A stretch of DNA of 64,000 nucleotides from Linanthus parryae (GCA_023055425.1 JALGPY010000003.1:71213491-71277490), one strand, 5' to 3'; shown: positions 18,643-31,476, numbered from the stretch's first letter. Program-made: numbers and translations. Notes: generated from the sequence alone by a model not told the origin.

Positions 18643-21213
18643 ATGTCCCGTTCTCGAGACGAGCCTTTGCACCCAACACTTGAGGACCCGGAAACTTTGT
18701 TACGCGCACAACGTAGAGACAAGAGGAAGACAAGCTCAGTTGCTATGGATGACGAAACTAGAGCTGAGTTTGAGAGGATCCGCAAAGGTATGCAGGATGC
18801 GGAGGCAGCTAAAGCAGCAGCTGTAGAGGATGCAGCCAATAAAGCACGAGAAACTGAGGAGATGAGGGCTCAAATGGCTGAGATGCAGGCAATGATGGAT
18901 CGCTTGGCTCCCCCAAATCCACAACCACGTCCTGGTGTGGGGGCACAAGTGGCGAACATCGGTGGGAACAATAATGGGAATAATGGAGGAAACAACAGGC
19001 AGAACAATGCCGAGATTGAAGAACGCCCTATGGTGGATTATTTCAGGACTACTCCAGCGTGTTATCAGCCTACCATTGTCAGGCCACAGATCAATGCCCA
19101 ACACTTCGAGTTGCGCCAACATATGATCAATATGGTTCGTGATGAGTGCGCATTCAACGGAGCTCCAGGAGATGATCCCAATCACCATCTGCTGGTATTT
19201 GAGCAAATCACATCAACCCTGCACGACCAACGAGTTCCAGATGAAACAGTTAAGCTATTACTATTTCCCTTCTCCTTATCTGGAAAAGCCAAGAAGTGGC
19301 TTATGGAGCTGCCAGCTGGTAGCATAGTGACATGGGCGGATTGTTGTCATGAGTTTCTGAGGAAGTATTTGCCACCATCCAGAGTTGCTCAGCAGATGGC
19401 TGAGATTGCAAAATTCACTCAGGAAGAAGACAGCTCATTGGGAGATGCTTGGAGGAAGTTCAGCCAAATTCTCCGTAGATGTCCGAGTCATGGGGAGCCA
19501 TGGCACAAGCTCTTCCATTATTTCTACACTGCATTAGACAAGGAGACAGCTGACCAGTTAGATATGCTAGCTGGAGGTAATTTTATAGGGCTTGGAGCAC
19601 AGCGAGCTCAAGATCTGCTGAATAACGTGTCAAAGAGAGAGTCTACACGAACTGAAACTCGTAGGTACTCCAAACCGGGGGATGCAGCCTTAGTCAACAA
19701 GATTGAATCTATGGAACAAAAGCTGGAATCCATGACCTCAGCATTTCACGGCATGCACCCTCCATCACAGAAGCCCATGGGTGAATTACTAGCAGATGAA
19801 AGCCAGGGATATTATAATAGTGTTGAAGATGTGAATTTTATGCGACAGCAGCAATGGCCTAACACCTATCATCCCAACAATCACAATCACCCCAACTTCA
19901 GCTACGCCAATCCGAACAGTGGATTATATGCACCCGGTCAGAGACCAAATGTTCCATATCAAGCGCAAAGGCAAGTTCCACAACAGCAGGCTCCACAAAA
20001 AGAAGAGCAAGAGACGAATGCTTTATTGAGAAAGCTCCTTGCTAATCAAGACAGGATGGAGAGCACGATTGTCTCAATACAAGCCACAATAAAGAACCAC
20101 GAGACTCAGATTGGGCAGATTGCCAATCAGAATGCTAAATTTCTGCCAGGTATGCTTCCTTCCAATACCATTCTTCCTACTGAGCAGCTCAAAGCTATTG
20201 CTACTCGCAGTGGTGTGACTACTCAGGATCCTCCATATCCTAGCCATGCGAGAGCCGAAGCTACAAAAGCTACAGAGAAGGAATTGGGTGAAGAGTTGCC
20301 CAAGGCCGTGAGTCCCCAATCAAAGGACACGGTTGAGAAGAAAGAAGAGTCCAAGAGCACTCCCGATCCGGCTACTTATGAGCCACAAATTCCATATCCG
20401 GCGGCGATAAAGAGGAATGATGAGGAACACTTTGGGAGATTTATGGATATATTCAAACAATTGCATATCAACATTCCTCTTGTAGAAGCACTTGCTCAGA
20501 TGCCCAGGTACAAGAAGTTCTTGAAGGAAATTCTATGGGGGAAGAAGAGCATAGAACCCTATGCCACGGTAAAGCTAACAGAGACGTGTAGCACTGTCAT
20601 ACAAAGAGACATTCCCAAGATGAGAGATCCAGGCAGTGTCATTTTAGGCTGCACTCTTGGGGGTGGATATCATACACATGGTCTCTGTGATTTGGGCGCG
20701 AGTATTAATCTCATGCCATTGTCTTCGTTTCAGAGATTGGGCATTGGTGCACCGACCCCTGTGAAGATGGGTCTGCAATTGGCAGACAATTCTATAGTTA
20801 CGGCAAATGGGGTGATTGAGAACTTGCTCGTCAAAGTGGGTGCATTTGTATTTCCAGCTGACTTTGTGATAGTGGATATCAAGGAGGATCGCGATGTTCC
20901 ACTCATCTTTGGAAGACCGTTGTTGAAAACAATGCGCGCAAATGTGGATCTAGAGACAGAGGAGTTGACTATCAAGGCTCTAGACTCATCACTCGTGTTC
21001 AAGGCGTTTATTTCGAGCAAGGGGAAGAATAAATTGGCCATGATCAAGTTTAGAGAAGATCGTGTGGATCCTTCTCTTGGGTTGCCTACAGTTTTGCATC
21101 CCGATCCACCCGAATCAGAGAAGAAGCCAAATGTGGTGAGTGCACATGATGTGGTGCAGAAAATCAAGAGCAAGAAATTGAAGGAGGAGGCACGTCGTGC
21201 TAGACCTCCTTAA
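18643..21213 (+). CDS. Athila-type Gag-protease polyprotein, copy 2 (856 aa)
   Basis: Differs from copy 1 by one residue: Pro to Ser in KAFI(P/S)SKGK, about residue 789, after the protease. All gag and protease motifs named for copy 1 are present, and the frame is open throughout. Near-identity of copies 1 and 2 against the more diverged copy 3 suggests these two units separated most recently, or were homogenised. Confidence 0.93.
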   Translation: MSRSRDEPLHPTLEDPETLLRAQRRDKRKTSSVAMDDETRAEFERIRKGMQDAEAAKAAAVEDAANKARETEEMRAQMAEMQAMMDRLAPPNPQPRPGVGAQVANIGGNNNGNNGGNNRQNNAEIEERPMVDYFRTTPACYQPTIVRPQINAQHFELRQHMINMVRDECAFNGAPGDDPNHHLLVFEQITSTLHDQRVPDETVKLLLFPFSLSGKAKKWLMELPAGSIVTWADCCHEFLRKYLPPSRVAQQMAEIAKFTQEEDSSLGDAWRKFSQILRRCPSHGEPWHKLFHYFYTALDKETADQLDMLAGGNFIGLGAQRAQDLLNNVSKRESTRTETRRYSKPGDAALVNKIESMEQKLESMTSAFHGMHPPSQKPMGELLADESQGYYNSVEDVNFMRQQQWPNTYHPNNHNHPNFSYANPNSGLYAPGQRPNVPYQAQRQVPQQQAPQKEEQETNALLRKLLANQDRMESTIVSIQATIKNHETQIGQIANQNAKFLPGMLPSNTILPTEQLKAIATRSGVTTQDPPYPSHARAEATKATEKELGEELPKAVSPQSKDTVEKKEESKSTPDPATYEPQIPYPAAIKRNDEEHFGRFMDIFKQLHINIPLVEALAQMPRYKKFLKEILWGKKSIEPYATVKLTETCSTVIQRDIPKMRDPGSVILGCTLGGGYHTHGLCDLGASINLMPLSSFQRLGIGAPTPVKMGLQLADNSIVTANGVIENLLVKVGAFVFPADFVIVDIKEDRDVPLIFGRPLLKTMRANVDLETEELTIKALDSSLVFKAFISSKGKNKLAMIKFREDRVDPSLGLPTVLHPDPPESEKKPNVVSAHDVVQKIKSKKLKEEARRARPP

Positions 21214-22145
21214 CATATTTTGAGGTAACTGGGTCGGGCCGTCGACCTTAAATTACAAAGCGCTTGTTGGGAGGCAACCCAACCTATTTATTGCTGTAGA
21301 GTAGGTTTTAATACTGTTTTGTAAATTTTTATTCTGTTAGATTTATTTGAGAGGTGCGAGAGAGGGGATTTAATATTTCCAATGAGTATGTGCAGGAATT
21401 CTAGGTGAAAGGCCTATTCCGGGCCCCCCTTCTTGATGCGCGAGTGAAGAATCGCACGAAAAACGAGGAAGAGCAGACCAAAACGCGTATCGGGACCCGG
21501 AATGAATAAATAGAGGATTGACGCCATTCCTACACTTACTCAACACACGCACTTGAGGAAGATCATGATCTCGGACTCCCCGTCTTGATATACGCAAGAA
21601 TTTGATTAATCAACGGAGAAAGCTAGCTCACTGGCACGAATTACGAGGTGAAATTTTGAAGAACAGACTAAAAACAGAATTGAACAGTGCCAACGTGTGG
21701 GGGTGGTAGAGAGCTTTCTGTGGGCAGGTGGATCGCGTAAATCGGAGTCCGGACGAAGAAGATAGGCCAAAAAGGATGTTATGCGGGCAAAAAGGCGTCG
21801 AAAAAGCATCCGGAATTGCCAAACGGGTCTTTGGAAGGGTCAAATTGAAGAATAAAGGATTCCCCGGACATTGGGAATCTTTTATGATGCAAAAGGAATC
21901 TCGAGGTCGAGGAGATTCATGAAGAAGCAAAGGCACGAGTTAAATGGTAAAAAAAGGATATTTTAGCGGCTTAAAACATCCGGAAATTTTCAACGGATCT
22001 TCGAGAGCATGAATTTGAAGAAAAAATATTCCCCGGACTTTGGGAATCTTTTATCATCTATACGGGATCTCGAGGACGAGGAGATTCATGAAGATTCGAA
22101 GAAACGAGTAAATAGTCGAAGGAAATCAAGCAAAAGTGAAATTTT

Positions 22146-22335
22146 TAGCACTGTCAGTTCTCTTCCTACGAAGAGAAAAACTCTTCCCACGAAGAGTTTG
22201 TACTTAGAGAAATTTTTTTTTTCTTCCTGTGACAGCCTTCTGTCTCAAAACAGGAAGACTGTCACAAGAAGAAGAAGAGCACATTCTGGACATTCTCTTC
22301 GCACGAAGAGAGTGCCCAGAATGCGTGAAAGGTCC
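22146..22335 (+). repeat. Internal U3-like module, unit 2
   Basis: Aligns base for base with the unit 1 module by eye, with all three perfect hairpins kept. Confidence 0.75.
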
Positions 22336-22383
22336 AAAAAGCCCGAAATAATGCAAGATGAAGGGGTTTCTTGAGGGGTATTT

Positions 22384-22423
22384 GGGTCAATTCCACTAAA
22401 GGGTATATAAACCCAATTGACCC
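22384..22423 (+). promoter_or_regulatory. Internal TATA promoter framed by an inverted repeat, unit 2
   Basis: TATATAAA at 22404-22411 between GGGTCAATT (22384-22392) and AATTGACCC (22415-22423). Confidence 0.55.
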
Positions 22424-23073
22424 GATTCATTATTCATCAGTTCATCAGTTCCCTTCCTCCTTCTTCCATTCACGAACAGACCACGTCCCTCCTCCATTGT
22501 CGCACGACACACCAAGCTCTCCCCATCTTGTTTCTTTGTCAAATTCAACACCCAAGTAAGGGTTTTTCTCGCGACAGAGAGGAGAACAAGGATTTGAGGG
22601 TGGTTTTGAGTGAGAGTGAGAGACGAGAGAGAAATCAGAGGAGGAAGAACTAGGGTTTCGAAGTGCAAAACCAAAAATTGGACAACTTGGAGTGTGATTC
22701 AGCTTACGGTGAAGAAGGCAACACTAACGAGGACTTCACAAGGAGTACGGAGCATCAAACAATTTGGAGTTTCGACAATTTCTTTCGGCAACCTCAAAAC
22801 AGCCCGAATTGTCCAATTGCTGCGATTTTTGTGCCCGTAAGACTTGCTCCGGGCAGGTAGGTACGTTCTCAAACTAGCTATTTCATTATTCGAGTCTTAG
22901 GCACAAATTGAGTAAAAGCCCATATTACTTTTTGTTGCGCTTAGAAGCGTGCTTGGGGGCGATTGCTTAGAGTCTTAGGAACTACGTGTTTGCTTGCCTA
23001 CGTGTTCAATATGTACACACTTCCTGTCACAGTGCACAATTTAAATTTTCATCTTATTTGCTTGATTTGCTAA

Positions 23074-23082
23074 ATGGCCTCA

Positions 23083-23114
<32 letters not shown>

Positions 23115-23212
23115 GACGAAGGCGAGGAGGCCCCGTACTCCGAAGAGGAAGACGAGTAGTGGAGTTGGCCCTCGTGCTAGGATTGTTGAGTCCTCGTTTG
23201 ATTGTTGAGGAC
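23074..23212 (+). pseudogene. Short Lys-rich ORF start with A-run, unit 2
   Basis: The A-run is 27 (23082-23108). From the ATG this opens the basic frame: about nine Lys, then RKTKARRPRTPKRKTSSGVG, continuing to a TGA about 40 codons after the run. The basic stretch resembles a nuclear-localisation-like or nucleic-acid-binding N-terminus; no domain is recognised. Confidence 0.35.
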
Positions 23213-25432
23213 AACGATGCATCCTCGTGTGGGGGTGGTGTTACCCTTTTTACTAGTCAGTATTGCGTCTTTGCATCGCCCGTGTCAGCATTTAGTTATA
23301 GATTTTTGGTTATGTCCTTATTTTTCTCATTATTATTCATATTTTTGCGTGCACGTTTTGGTATTATTGAGTCATCCCACCAAAGTATCGAGTCATTAGT
23401 CGAGTTGGTCGTGCATGTAGTATACGCATAAAAAAAAATTAAAAAATGTGAAAACCCAAAAAAATTAAAAATTTGAGAAAGGGCAATCGAAAGAAGCTGA
23501 AAATTCGGTAAAATCGAGAAGTGTGAGACTTTTAGGCATAGGGCGTGAATTGCGATCGAGAGTGACAATGTGAGATTCCCTTAGTAAGTATAGAGAAACT
23601 TTCTTTACGGGAATGCGTGCCTATTTTACACACGAACTTAATTTTGTCAAATCTAAAGTGTGTGCCTAATTTTCTTACAAGAGTTGAGCTAGGTGTGAGC
23701 TAAACAAGCCGAACATTCTTGTGTACGTCTTAGGTAGTCGCCAACCCGCCTCGTAGTGGCACACAGAACAGCTGTGCAAGGTGTGTATTAGAGCACTCAC
23801 TGCTTATAGAACGTACCTTGTAGGACCACTAGTAAACCCTGTTTTGAACCTTGGATTCTTTGATAACCTGTGGACTTAGGGTGACGATTCTTGGCCTTCA
23901 TCATTGATTGGTTAGAATCACCGCTTTAGTGCGTCACTAGGGTGTTGTAGTTGAGGGGGTTCGATGAGGGAGTACTTCATGCTATACTTGTGTGAGTCTT
24001 ACATATCGCATACGCTTCATTTGTGATCTTCGAGGGGAATGCGAGGGTGAGTGAGAGTAGGCTTGCGCACTTCGGTGTGGCGGTGTTCCATGGCATTACA
24101 ACATGGACACGAGTGAGGAGAGCCGTGAGTGTGTACCATCTAATACACACAAAACTTGGGTTGGGGGAATTGAATAGGTGGATCGTGCTAGGTACCGGAT
24201 CTTATTCATCATGGTGAAGGAGGTTTGGTTGGATTAGGCACGAGACATATATGTGATTGGCTACTTGAGAGGGGACCGGATTACATTCGAGTGTGGGGGT
24301 GTCGACATTTGACTTCGGACATCGAGATTGAGCTTGCGACGACTCCATCCCCACACGTGCTCTATTGTGTTAGCGGCTTCGTTTGTTACACCAAGGATTT
24401 CATCGAGATAGGGGGAGAGACATTTATTTGCGATTCATACGTGTTGATTTGGATATTATCTTCCCCTATTATCATTTTTAGCTTGACACTTGGAAGACCA
24501 CTCGGGTCGGATATTGAGGAAATTGTGCAGGAATTTGAGAGATTTATAAAAAAAAAAAGAATAAAAAACAATGATGAAAAAACAATGATGAAAAAAAGAA
24601 AAGAGAGAAAAAAGGAGAGTTGAATATAGGAAGAATGAAAAGTTTTGTGGAATAACGAGTGGAGAAGCAACTAGTTCACGAACGGGAAATTTTGGCTTAT
24701 ACATCATTCATGACAATAGCCGCGGAGATCGTAATTGTACCGGGGTGTGAGGGGATCGAGGGCCGGAGATGGTGAGTTTCGTGCTTGGTTTCTATCATTG
24801 TTGTGAGGGTGTGTGAGATGTGGGAATTGTGAGAATGTGACGCTTTAGGATTCGAGTTGATTATTATCCTATTTATCCCTAAAGCCTCATCATTCTAAAC
24901 CCGTTAGCGGATTAGGAGCTCGGACCTTGAACGTGGCTTAGCCTAGCGTAGCCTCTTATTTTGTGGCATACATGAAAAGGTATTGCGTTCTTGTACTTAG
25001 TAAAGCTAGGTTCTCTATACTAGCTAGGGGGGATTCATGTTGACGAATTTGATTTCAACTCATTCCTTGTGTCTAGATTTCTCATCGCTTCGTGTGAATC
25101 GGTTTAGGCTAATGGAGATTGCCCAATCTCACAAAAGAAAAGAAAAAAAAGAATGTTATTTCAATACTTGCATTGTGAATATTGCATTTGCATATAGTTG
25201 CATTGTGTATAATCGAGTCGTGTCGACTAGTAAAAAGGATGGTTTGTGAATTGATCTACTCGGACTCGTATGCAATTTGGTAATGGTTAAGTATGCAAAC
25301 GGTGTGTGATAAGTATGCAATGGCAAATGTGGTATGTATGCAAAGAAAGTTTGGAAATCGGGAAAGGTTTGAGGAAATGAGATGAGAGTGTGAGAATTGG
25401 CTTGAGGATTTGCTCGGGACGAGCAAAATGTA

Positions 25433-25445
25433 GTGTGGGGGTAGT
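25433..25445 (+). other. Polypurine tract, unit 2
   Basis: GTGTGGGGGTAGT immediately before LTR3. Confidence 0.75.
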
Positions 25446-26906
25446 TGATAACTCCGTTTTGGAGTTATATTATTCCTTATTTTTGCTATGTTTTGCGTGC
25501 TTATCATGGAGAATTTAATCGTCTTTGAGCGTTTTGTGCTAAAATTGTGAAAATTGAGTTTTTGAGCGTTAATCGTTAAATCCGGGCGTTTCTCGTATAT
25601 TTTGTTGCTTTTATTGTGATATGATCGCGGGTTCGTGTTTCGTGTTGTGGTTGGCAGGAAATAGGACGCGAGGATCAAAGGTGGTGAAGAAACGAGCTTC
25701 GGAAATAAAGAAAGCAAGGAAAACTCAAGAAAATAAGTCAGAAAAAAGCTAAGGCAGGAACTCTTCCCACGAAGAGAAAAGCTCTTCCCACGAAGAAAAG
25801 ACTTAGCCAAAATTCCAGTTCTCTTCCTGTGACATGATGCTGTCTCAAAATAGGAGGACTTTTGCAGGAAGACTTCAGACAATCTCTTCCCACGAAGAGA
25901 AAGTGTCTTCGCACGAAGAGATTGCCCAGAAAGCCAGAAACGTCCGGGGTCTTTTTGCAATTATTAGAAACTTTGTTATATTATTCTAGGAACGTATTTA
26001 AGTGTGTTAGGTCGACTTTTTGAGTAGTTTTTAACGTGAAACACATCTTTTGGAGATCAAGGAGCTATTGTGAGAGCTTAGGAGCTTTGGATCATCCGTT
26101 TCGATTCTCAACTCTTCTCTTTTCTTGATTTTTATGCTTAAACTCATGAGACTTGTCGTTTTGAGTATGAATATGAGTAGCTAAACGTTATTTGCTGGGA
26201 ATTCTCGTTTGGTGTAGCTAGGGTTTGATCTAAATACCATGTTTTGATGATTGTGATTCATGTTTTAGCTTAATCTCACGTAATCTTTCATTATTATGGA
26301 TTATTTACGTTTGTAATCAAATTATCTTTGCGAGTAGCTAACGTAGAGATGAACTTAATTGGTTTTCACGCGGTAAATCCGTGAGGATTAGTCGGTAAAT
26401 TGAATAATCCACCTAGTCGAATCAATGTTTGGTAACTCGACATCGTTAACTAGGATCGTTAAAGTAGAATTGTGGTTTTAATGCATGCTTTAAGCTAGAA
26501 TAGACTTGGTAACTCGGTTGTTTTGGTTTAAAGTATAGTAAACTTACTTGGTAACTCGGTGGGTTTAATATTGCTTGATTGATATTGAAAGATACGTGGT
26601 AGTTTTACAAGTCAAAACATAAATTTAGCTCAACCTAGTGAACCTAGAGAATTCCCGGTGTAATTTCCCTTATATTACAAAAACCCTAAAATTCATTATT
26701 TATTAATCGTGAACTATTTCACTCGGTTAATTGAGAATATTGCGTTTTTATTTTAGTAGAATTAGACCAAAACACAACTTGCGCTGTGCCCAGAAAAGGT
26801 TAAGAAATTCTAATTAATTTACAAGAAGTCTCTTGGGTTCGACAACCTGGTTTTCCGGAATTTATTACTACACCGACAGCTGTACACTTGCAGTTAGAGC
26901 GTGTCA
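25446..26906 (+). repeat. LTR3 of the chain (inner, shared by units 2 and 3)
   Basis: 1461 bp. Two private bases were seen (A for G in TTTTTAACGTG near 26033, and A for G in CAGTTAGAGC near 26896). Otherwise it has the same hybrid pattern as LTR2. Confidence 0.95.
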
Positions 26907-26912
26907 AGTTTT

Positions 26913-26930
26913 TGGCGCCGTTGCCGGGGA
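26913..26930 (+). other. Primer binding site, tRNA-Asp, unit 3
   Basis: Same 18-nt sequence and 6-nt spacing from the LTR. Confidence 0.92.
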
Positions 26931-27044
26931 CTTCGGCTAAATTAGTTATAATTCCTAGCCTTAGGGATTTATTTTATTGTTTATATCTATTACTCACCTA
27001 CTTTCTGTGTGTAATCTGTGTTTTCAGGTTGAACTTCACGGTGC

Positions 27045-29615
27045 ATGTCCCGTTCTCGAGACGAGCCTTTGCACCCAACACTTGAGGACCCGGAAACTTT
27101 GTTACGCGCACAACGTAGAGACAAGAGGAAGACAAGCTCAGTTGCTATGGATGACGAAACTAGAGCTGAGTTTGAGAGGATCCGCAAAGGTATGCAGTAT
27201 GCGGAGGCAGCTAAAGCAGCAGCTGTAGAGGATGCAGCCAATAAAGCACGAGAAACTGAGGAGATGAGGGCTCAAATGGCTGAGATGCAGGCAATGATGG
27301 ATCGCTTGGCTCCCCCAAATCCACAACCACGTCCTGGTGTGGGGGCACAAGTGGCGAACATCGGTGGGAACAATAATGGGAATAATGGAGGAAACAACAG
27401 GCAGAACAATGCCGAGATTGAAGAACGCCCTATGGTGGATTATTTCAGGACTACTCCAGCGTGTTATCAGCCTACCATTGTCAGGCCACAGATCAATGCC
27501 CAACACTTCGAGTTGCGCCAACATATGATCAATATGGTTCGTGATGAGTGCGCATTCAACGGAGCTCCAGGAGATGATCCCAATCACCATCTGCTGGTAT
27601 TTGAGCAAATCACATCAACCCTGCACGACCAACGAGTTCCAGATGAAACAGTTAAGCTATTACTATTTCCCTTCTCCTTATCTGGAAAAGCCAAGAAGTG
27701 GCTTATGGAGCTGCCAGCTGGTAGCATAGTGACATGGGCGGATTGTTGTCATGAGTTTCTGAGGAAGTATTTGCCACCATCTAGAGTTGCTCAGCAGATG
27801 GCTGAGATTGCAAAATTCACTCAGGAAGAAGACAGCTCATTGGGAGATGCTTGGAGGAAGTTCAGCCAAATTCTCCGTAGATGTCCGAATCATGGGGAGC
27901 CATGGCACAAGCTCTTCCATTATTTCTACACTGCATTAGACAAGGAGACAGCAGACCAGTTAGATATGCTAGCTGGAGGTAATTTTATAGGGCTTGGAGC
28001 ACAGCGAGCTCAAGATCTGCTGAATAACGTGTCAAAGAGAGAGTCTACACGAACTGAAACTCGTAGGTACTCCAAACCGGGGGATGCAGCCTTAGTCAAC
28101 AAGATTGAATCTATGGAACAAAAGCTGGAATCCATGACATCAGCATTTCACGGCATGCACCCTCCATCACAGAAGCCCATGGGTGAATTACTAGCAGATG
28201 AAAGCCAGGGATATTATAATAGTGTTGAAGATGTGAATTTTATGCGACAGCAGCAATGGCCTAACACCTATCATCCCAACAATCGCAATCACCCCAACTT
28301 CAGCTACGCCAATCCGAACAGTGGATTATATGCACCCGGTCAGAGACCAAATGTTCCATATCAAGCGCAAAGGCAAGTTCCACAACAGCAGGCTCCACAA
28401 AAAGAAGAGCAAGAGACGAATGCTTTATTGAGAAAGCTCCTAGCTAATCAAGACAGGATGGAGAGCACGATTGTCTCAATACAAGCCACAATAAAGAGCC
28501 ACGAGACTCAGATTGGGCAGATTGCCAATCAGAATGCTAAATTTCTGCCAGGTATGCTTCCTTCCAATACCATTCTTCCTACTGAGCAGCTCAAAGCTAT
28601 TGCTACTCGCAGTGGTGTGACTACTCAGGATCCTCCATATCCTAGCCATGCGAGAGCCGAAGCTACAAAAGCTACAGAGAAGGAATTGGGTGAAGAGTTT
28701 CCCAAGGCCGTGAGTCCCCAATCAAAGGACACGGTTGAGAAGAAAGAAGAGTCCAAGAGCACTCCCGATCCGGCTACTTATGAGCCACAAATTCCATATC
28801 CGGCGGCGATAAAGAGGAATGATGAGGAACACTTTGGGAGATTTATGGATATATTCAAACAATTGCATATCAACATTCCTCTTGTAGAAGCACTTGCTCA
28901 GATGCCCAGGTACAAGAAGTTCTTGAAGGAAATTCTATGGGGGAAGAAGAGCATAGAACCCTATGCCACGGTAAAGCTAACAGAGACGTGTAGCACTGTC
29001 ATACAAAGAGACATTCCCAAGATGAGAGATCCAGGCAGTGTCATTTTAGGCTGCACTCTTGGGGGTGGATATCATACACATGGTCTCTGTGATTTGGGCG
29101 CGAGTATTAATCTCATGCCATTGTCTTCGTTTCAGAGATTGGGCATTGGTGCACCGACCCCTGTGAAGATGGGTCTGCAATTGGCAGACAATTCTATAGT
29201 TACGGCAAATGGGGTGATTGAGAACTTGCTCGTCAAAGTGGGTGCATTTGTATTTCCAGCTGACTTTGTGATAGTGGATATCAAGGAGGATCGCGATGTT
29301 CCACTCATCTTTGGAAGACCGTTGTTGAAAACAATGCGCGCAAATGTGGATCTAGAGACAGAGGAGTTGACTATCAAGGCTCTAGACTCATCACTCGTGT
29401 TCAAGGCGTTTATTCCGAGCAAGGGGAAGAATAAATTGGCCATGATCAAGTTTAGAGAAGATCGTGTGGATCCTTCTCTTGGGTTGCCTACAGTTTTGCA
29501 TCCCGATCCACCCGAATCAGAGAAGAAGCCAAATGTGGTGAGTGCACATGATGTGGTGCAGAAAATCAAGAGCAAGAAATTGAAGGAGGAGGCACATCGT
29601 GCTAGACCTCCTTAA
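27045..29615 (+). CDS. Athila-type Gag-protease polyprotein, copy 3 (856 aa)
   Basis: Open over the same 856 codons. It differs from copy 1 at six residues by eye: D to Y in GMQYAEA, S to N in RCPNHGE, H to R in NNRNHP, N to S in IKSHETQ, L to F in GEEFPKA and R to H in EEAHRARPP. Motifs of the gag core and the CDLGASINLMP protease site are unchanged. Three intact ORFs with few replacements are compatible with recent origin; whether selection acts needs a synonymous/replacement count. Confidence 0.93.
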   Translation: MSRSRDEPLHPTLEDPETLLRAQRRDKRKTSSVAMDDETRAEFERIRKGMQYAEAAKAAAVEDAANKARETEEMRAQMAEMQAMMDRLAPPNPQPRPGVGAQVANIGGNNNGNNGGNNRQNNAEIEERPMVDYFRTTPACYQPTIVRPQINAQHFELRQHMINMVRDECAFNGAPGDDPNHHLLVFEQITSTLHDQRVPDETVKLLLFPFSLSGKAKKWLMELPAGSIVTWADCCHEFLRKYLPPSRVAQQMAEIAKFTQEEDSSLGDAWRKFSQILRRCPNHGEPWHKLFHYFYTALDKETADQLDMLAGGNFIGLGAQRAQDLLNNVSKRESTRTETRRYSKPGDAALVNKIESMEQKLESMTSAFHGMHPPSQKPMGELLADESQGYYNSVEDVNFMRQQQWPNTYHPNNRNHPNFSYANPNSGLYAPGQRPNVPYQAQRQVPQQQAPQKEEQETNALLRKLLANQDRMESTIVSIQATIKSHETQIGQIANQNAKFLPGMLPSNTILPTEQLKAIATRSGVTTQDPPYPSHARAEATKATEKELGEEFPKAVSPQSKDTVEKKEESKSTPDPATYEPQIPYPAAIKRNDEEHFGRFMDIFKQLHINIPLVEALAQMPRYKKFLKEILWGKKSIEPYATVKLTETCSTVIQRDIPKMRDPGSVILGCTLGGGYHTHGLCDLGASINLMPLSSFQRLGIGAPTPVKMGLQLADNSIVTANGVIENLLVKVGAFVFPADFVIVDIKEDRDVPLIFGRPLLKTMRANVDLETEELTIKALDSSLVFKAFIPSKGKNKLAMIKFREDRVDPSLGLPTVLHPDPPESEKKPNVVSAHDVVQKIKSKKLKEEAHRARPP

Positions 29616-30547
29616 CATATTTTGAGGTAACTGGGTCGGGCCGTCGACCTTAAATTACAAAGCGCTTGTTGGGAGGCAACCCAACCTATTTATTGCTGTA
29701 GAGTAGGTTTTAATACTGTTTTGTAAATTTTTATTCTGTTAGATTTATTTGAGAGGTGCGAGAGAGGGGATTTAATATTTCCAATGAGTATGTGCAGGAA
29801 TTCTAGGTGAAAGGCCTATTCCGGGCCCCCCTTCTTGATGCGCAAGTGAAGAATCGCACGAAAAACGAGGAAGAGCAGACCAAAACGCGTATCGGGACCC
29901 GGAATGAATAAATAGAGGATTGAAGCCATTCCTACACTTACTCAACACACGCACTTGAGGAAGATCATGATCCCGGACTCCCCGTCTTGATATACGCAAG
30001 AATTTGATTAATCAACGGAGAAAGCTAGCTCACTGGCACGAATTACGAGGTGAAATTTTGAAGAGCAGACTAAAAACAGAATTGAACAGTGCCAACGTGT
30101 GGGGGTGGTCGAGAGCTTTCTGTGGGCAGGTGGATCGCGTAAATCGGAGTCCGGACGAAGAAGATAGGCCAAAAAGGATGTTATGCGGGCAAAAAGGCGT
30201 CGAAAAAGCATCCGGAATTGCCAAACGGGTCTTTGGAAGGGTCAAATTGAAGAATAAAGGATTCCCCGGACATTGGGAATCTTTTATGATGCAAAAGGAA
30301 TCTCGAGGTCGAGGAGATTCATGAAGAAGCAAAGGCACGAGTTAAATGGTAAAAAAAGGATATTTTAGCGGCTTAAAACATCCGGAAATTTTCAACGGAT
30401 CTTCGAGAGCATGAATTTGAAGAAAAAATATTCCCCGGACTTTGGGAATCTTTTATCATCTATACGGGATCTCGAGGACGAGGAGATTCATGAAGATTCG
30501 AAGAAACGAGTAAATAGTCGAAGGAAATCAAGCAATAGTGAAATTTT

Positions 30548-30737
30548 TAGCACTGTCAGTTCTCTTCCTACGAAGAGAAAAACTCTTCCCACGAAGAGTT
30601 TGTACTTAGAGAAATTTTTTTTTTCTTCCTGTGACAGCCTTCTGTCTCAAAACAGGAAGACTGTCACAAGAAGAAGAAGAGCACATTCTGGACATTCTCT
30701 TCGCACGAAGAGAGTGCCCAGAATGCGTGAAAGGTCC
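30548..30737 (+). repeat. Internal U3-like module, unit 3
   Basis: Same hairpins and order as in unit 1. Confidence 0.75.
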
Positions 30738-30785
30738 AAAAAGCCCGAAATAATGCAAGATGAAGGGGTTTCTTGAGGGGTATTT

Positions 30786-30825
30786 GGGTCAATTCCACTA
30801 AAGGGTATATAAACCCAATTGACCC
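30786..30825 (+). promoter_or_regulatory. Internal TATA promoter framed by an inverted repeat, unit 3
   Basis: TATATAAA at 30806-30813 between GGGTCAATT (30786-30794) and AATTGACCC (30817-30825). Confidence 0.55.
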
Positions 30826-31476
30826 GATTCATTATTCATCAGTTCATCAGTTCCCTTCCTCCTTCTTCCATTCACGAACAGACCACGTCCCTCCTCCATT
30901 GCCGCACGACACACCAAGCTCTCCCCATCTTGTTTCTTTGTCAAATTCAACACCCAAGTAAGGGTTTTGCTCGCGACAGAGAGGAGAACAAGGATTTGAG
31001 GGTGGTTTTGAGTGAGAGTGAGAGACGAGAGAGAAATCAGAGGAGGAAGAACTAGGGTTTCGAAGTGCAAAACCAAAAATTGGACCACTTGGAGTGTGAT
31101 TCAGCTTACGGTGAAGAAGGCAACACTAACTGGGACTTCACAAGGAGTACGGAGCATCAAACAATTTGGAGTTTCGACAATTTCTTTCGGCAACCTCAAA
31201 ACAGCCCGAATTGTATAATTGCTGCGATTTTTGTGCCCGTAAGACTTGCTCCGGGCAGGTAGGTACGTTCTCAAACTAGCTATTTCATTATTCGAGTCTT
31301 AGGCACAAATTGGGTAAAAGCCCATATTACTTTTTGTTGCGCTTAGAAGCGTGCTTGGGGGCGATTGCTTAGAGTCCTAGGAACTACGTGTTTGCTTGCC
31401 TACGTGTTCAATTCTGTACACACTTCCTGTCACAGTGCACAATTTAAATTTTCATCTTATTTGCTTGATTTGCTAA

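Larger units (their letters stand above)
21214..25445 (+). other. Non-coding internal region after gag-pro, unit 2
   Basis: Same order as unit 1: hairpin 21266-21283, tandem duplication from 21807 and 21977, U3-like module, TATA promoter, A-run, GTGTGGGGGT motifs. It is 3 bp shorter than unit 1 overall: the A-run loses four A, and a later A-run near 24548 gains one. Confidence 0.8.
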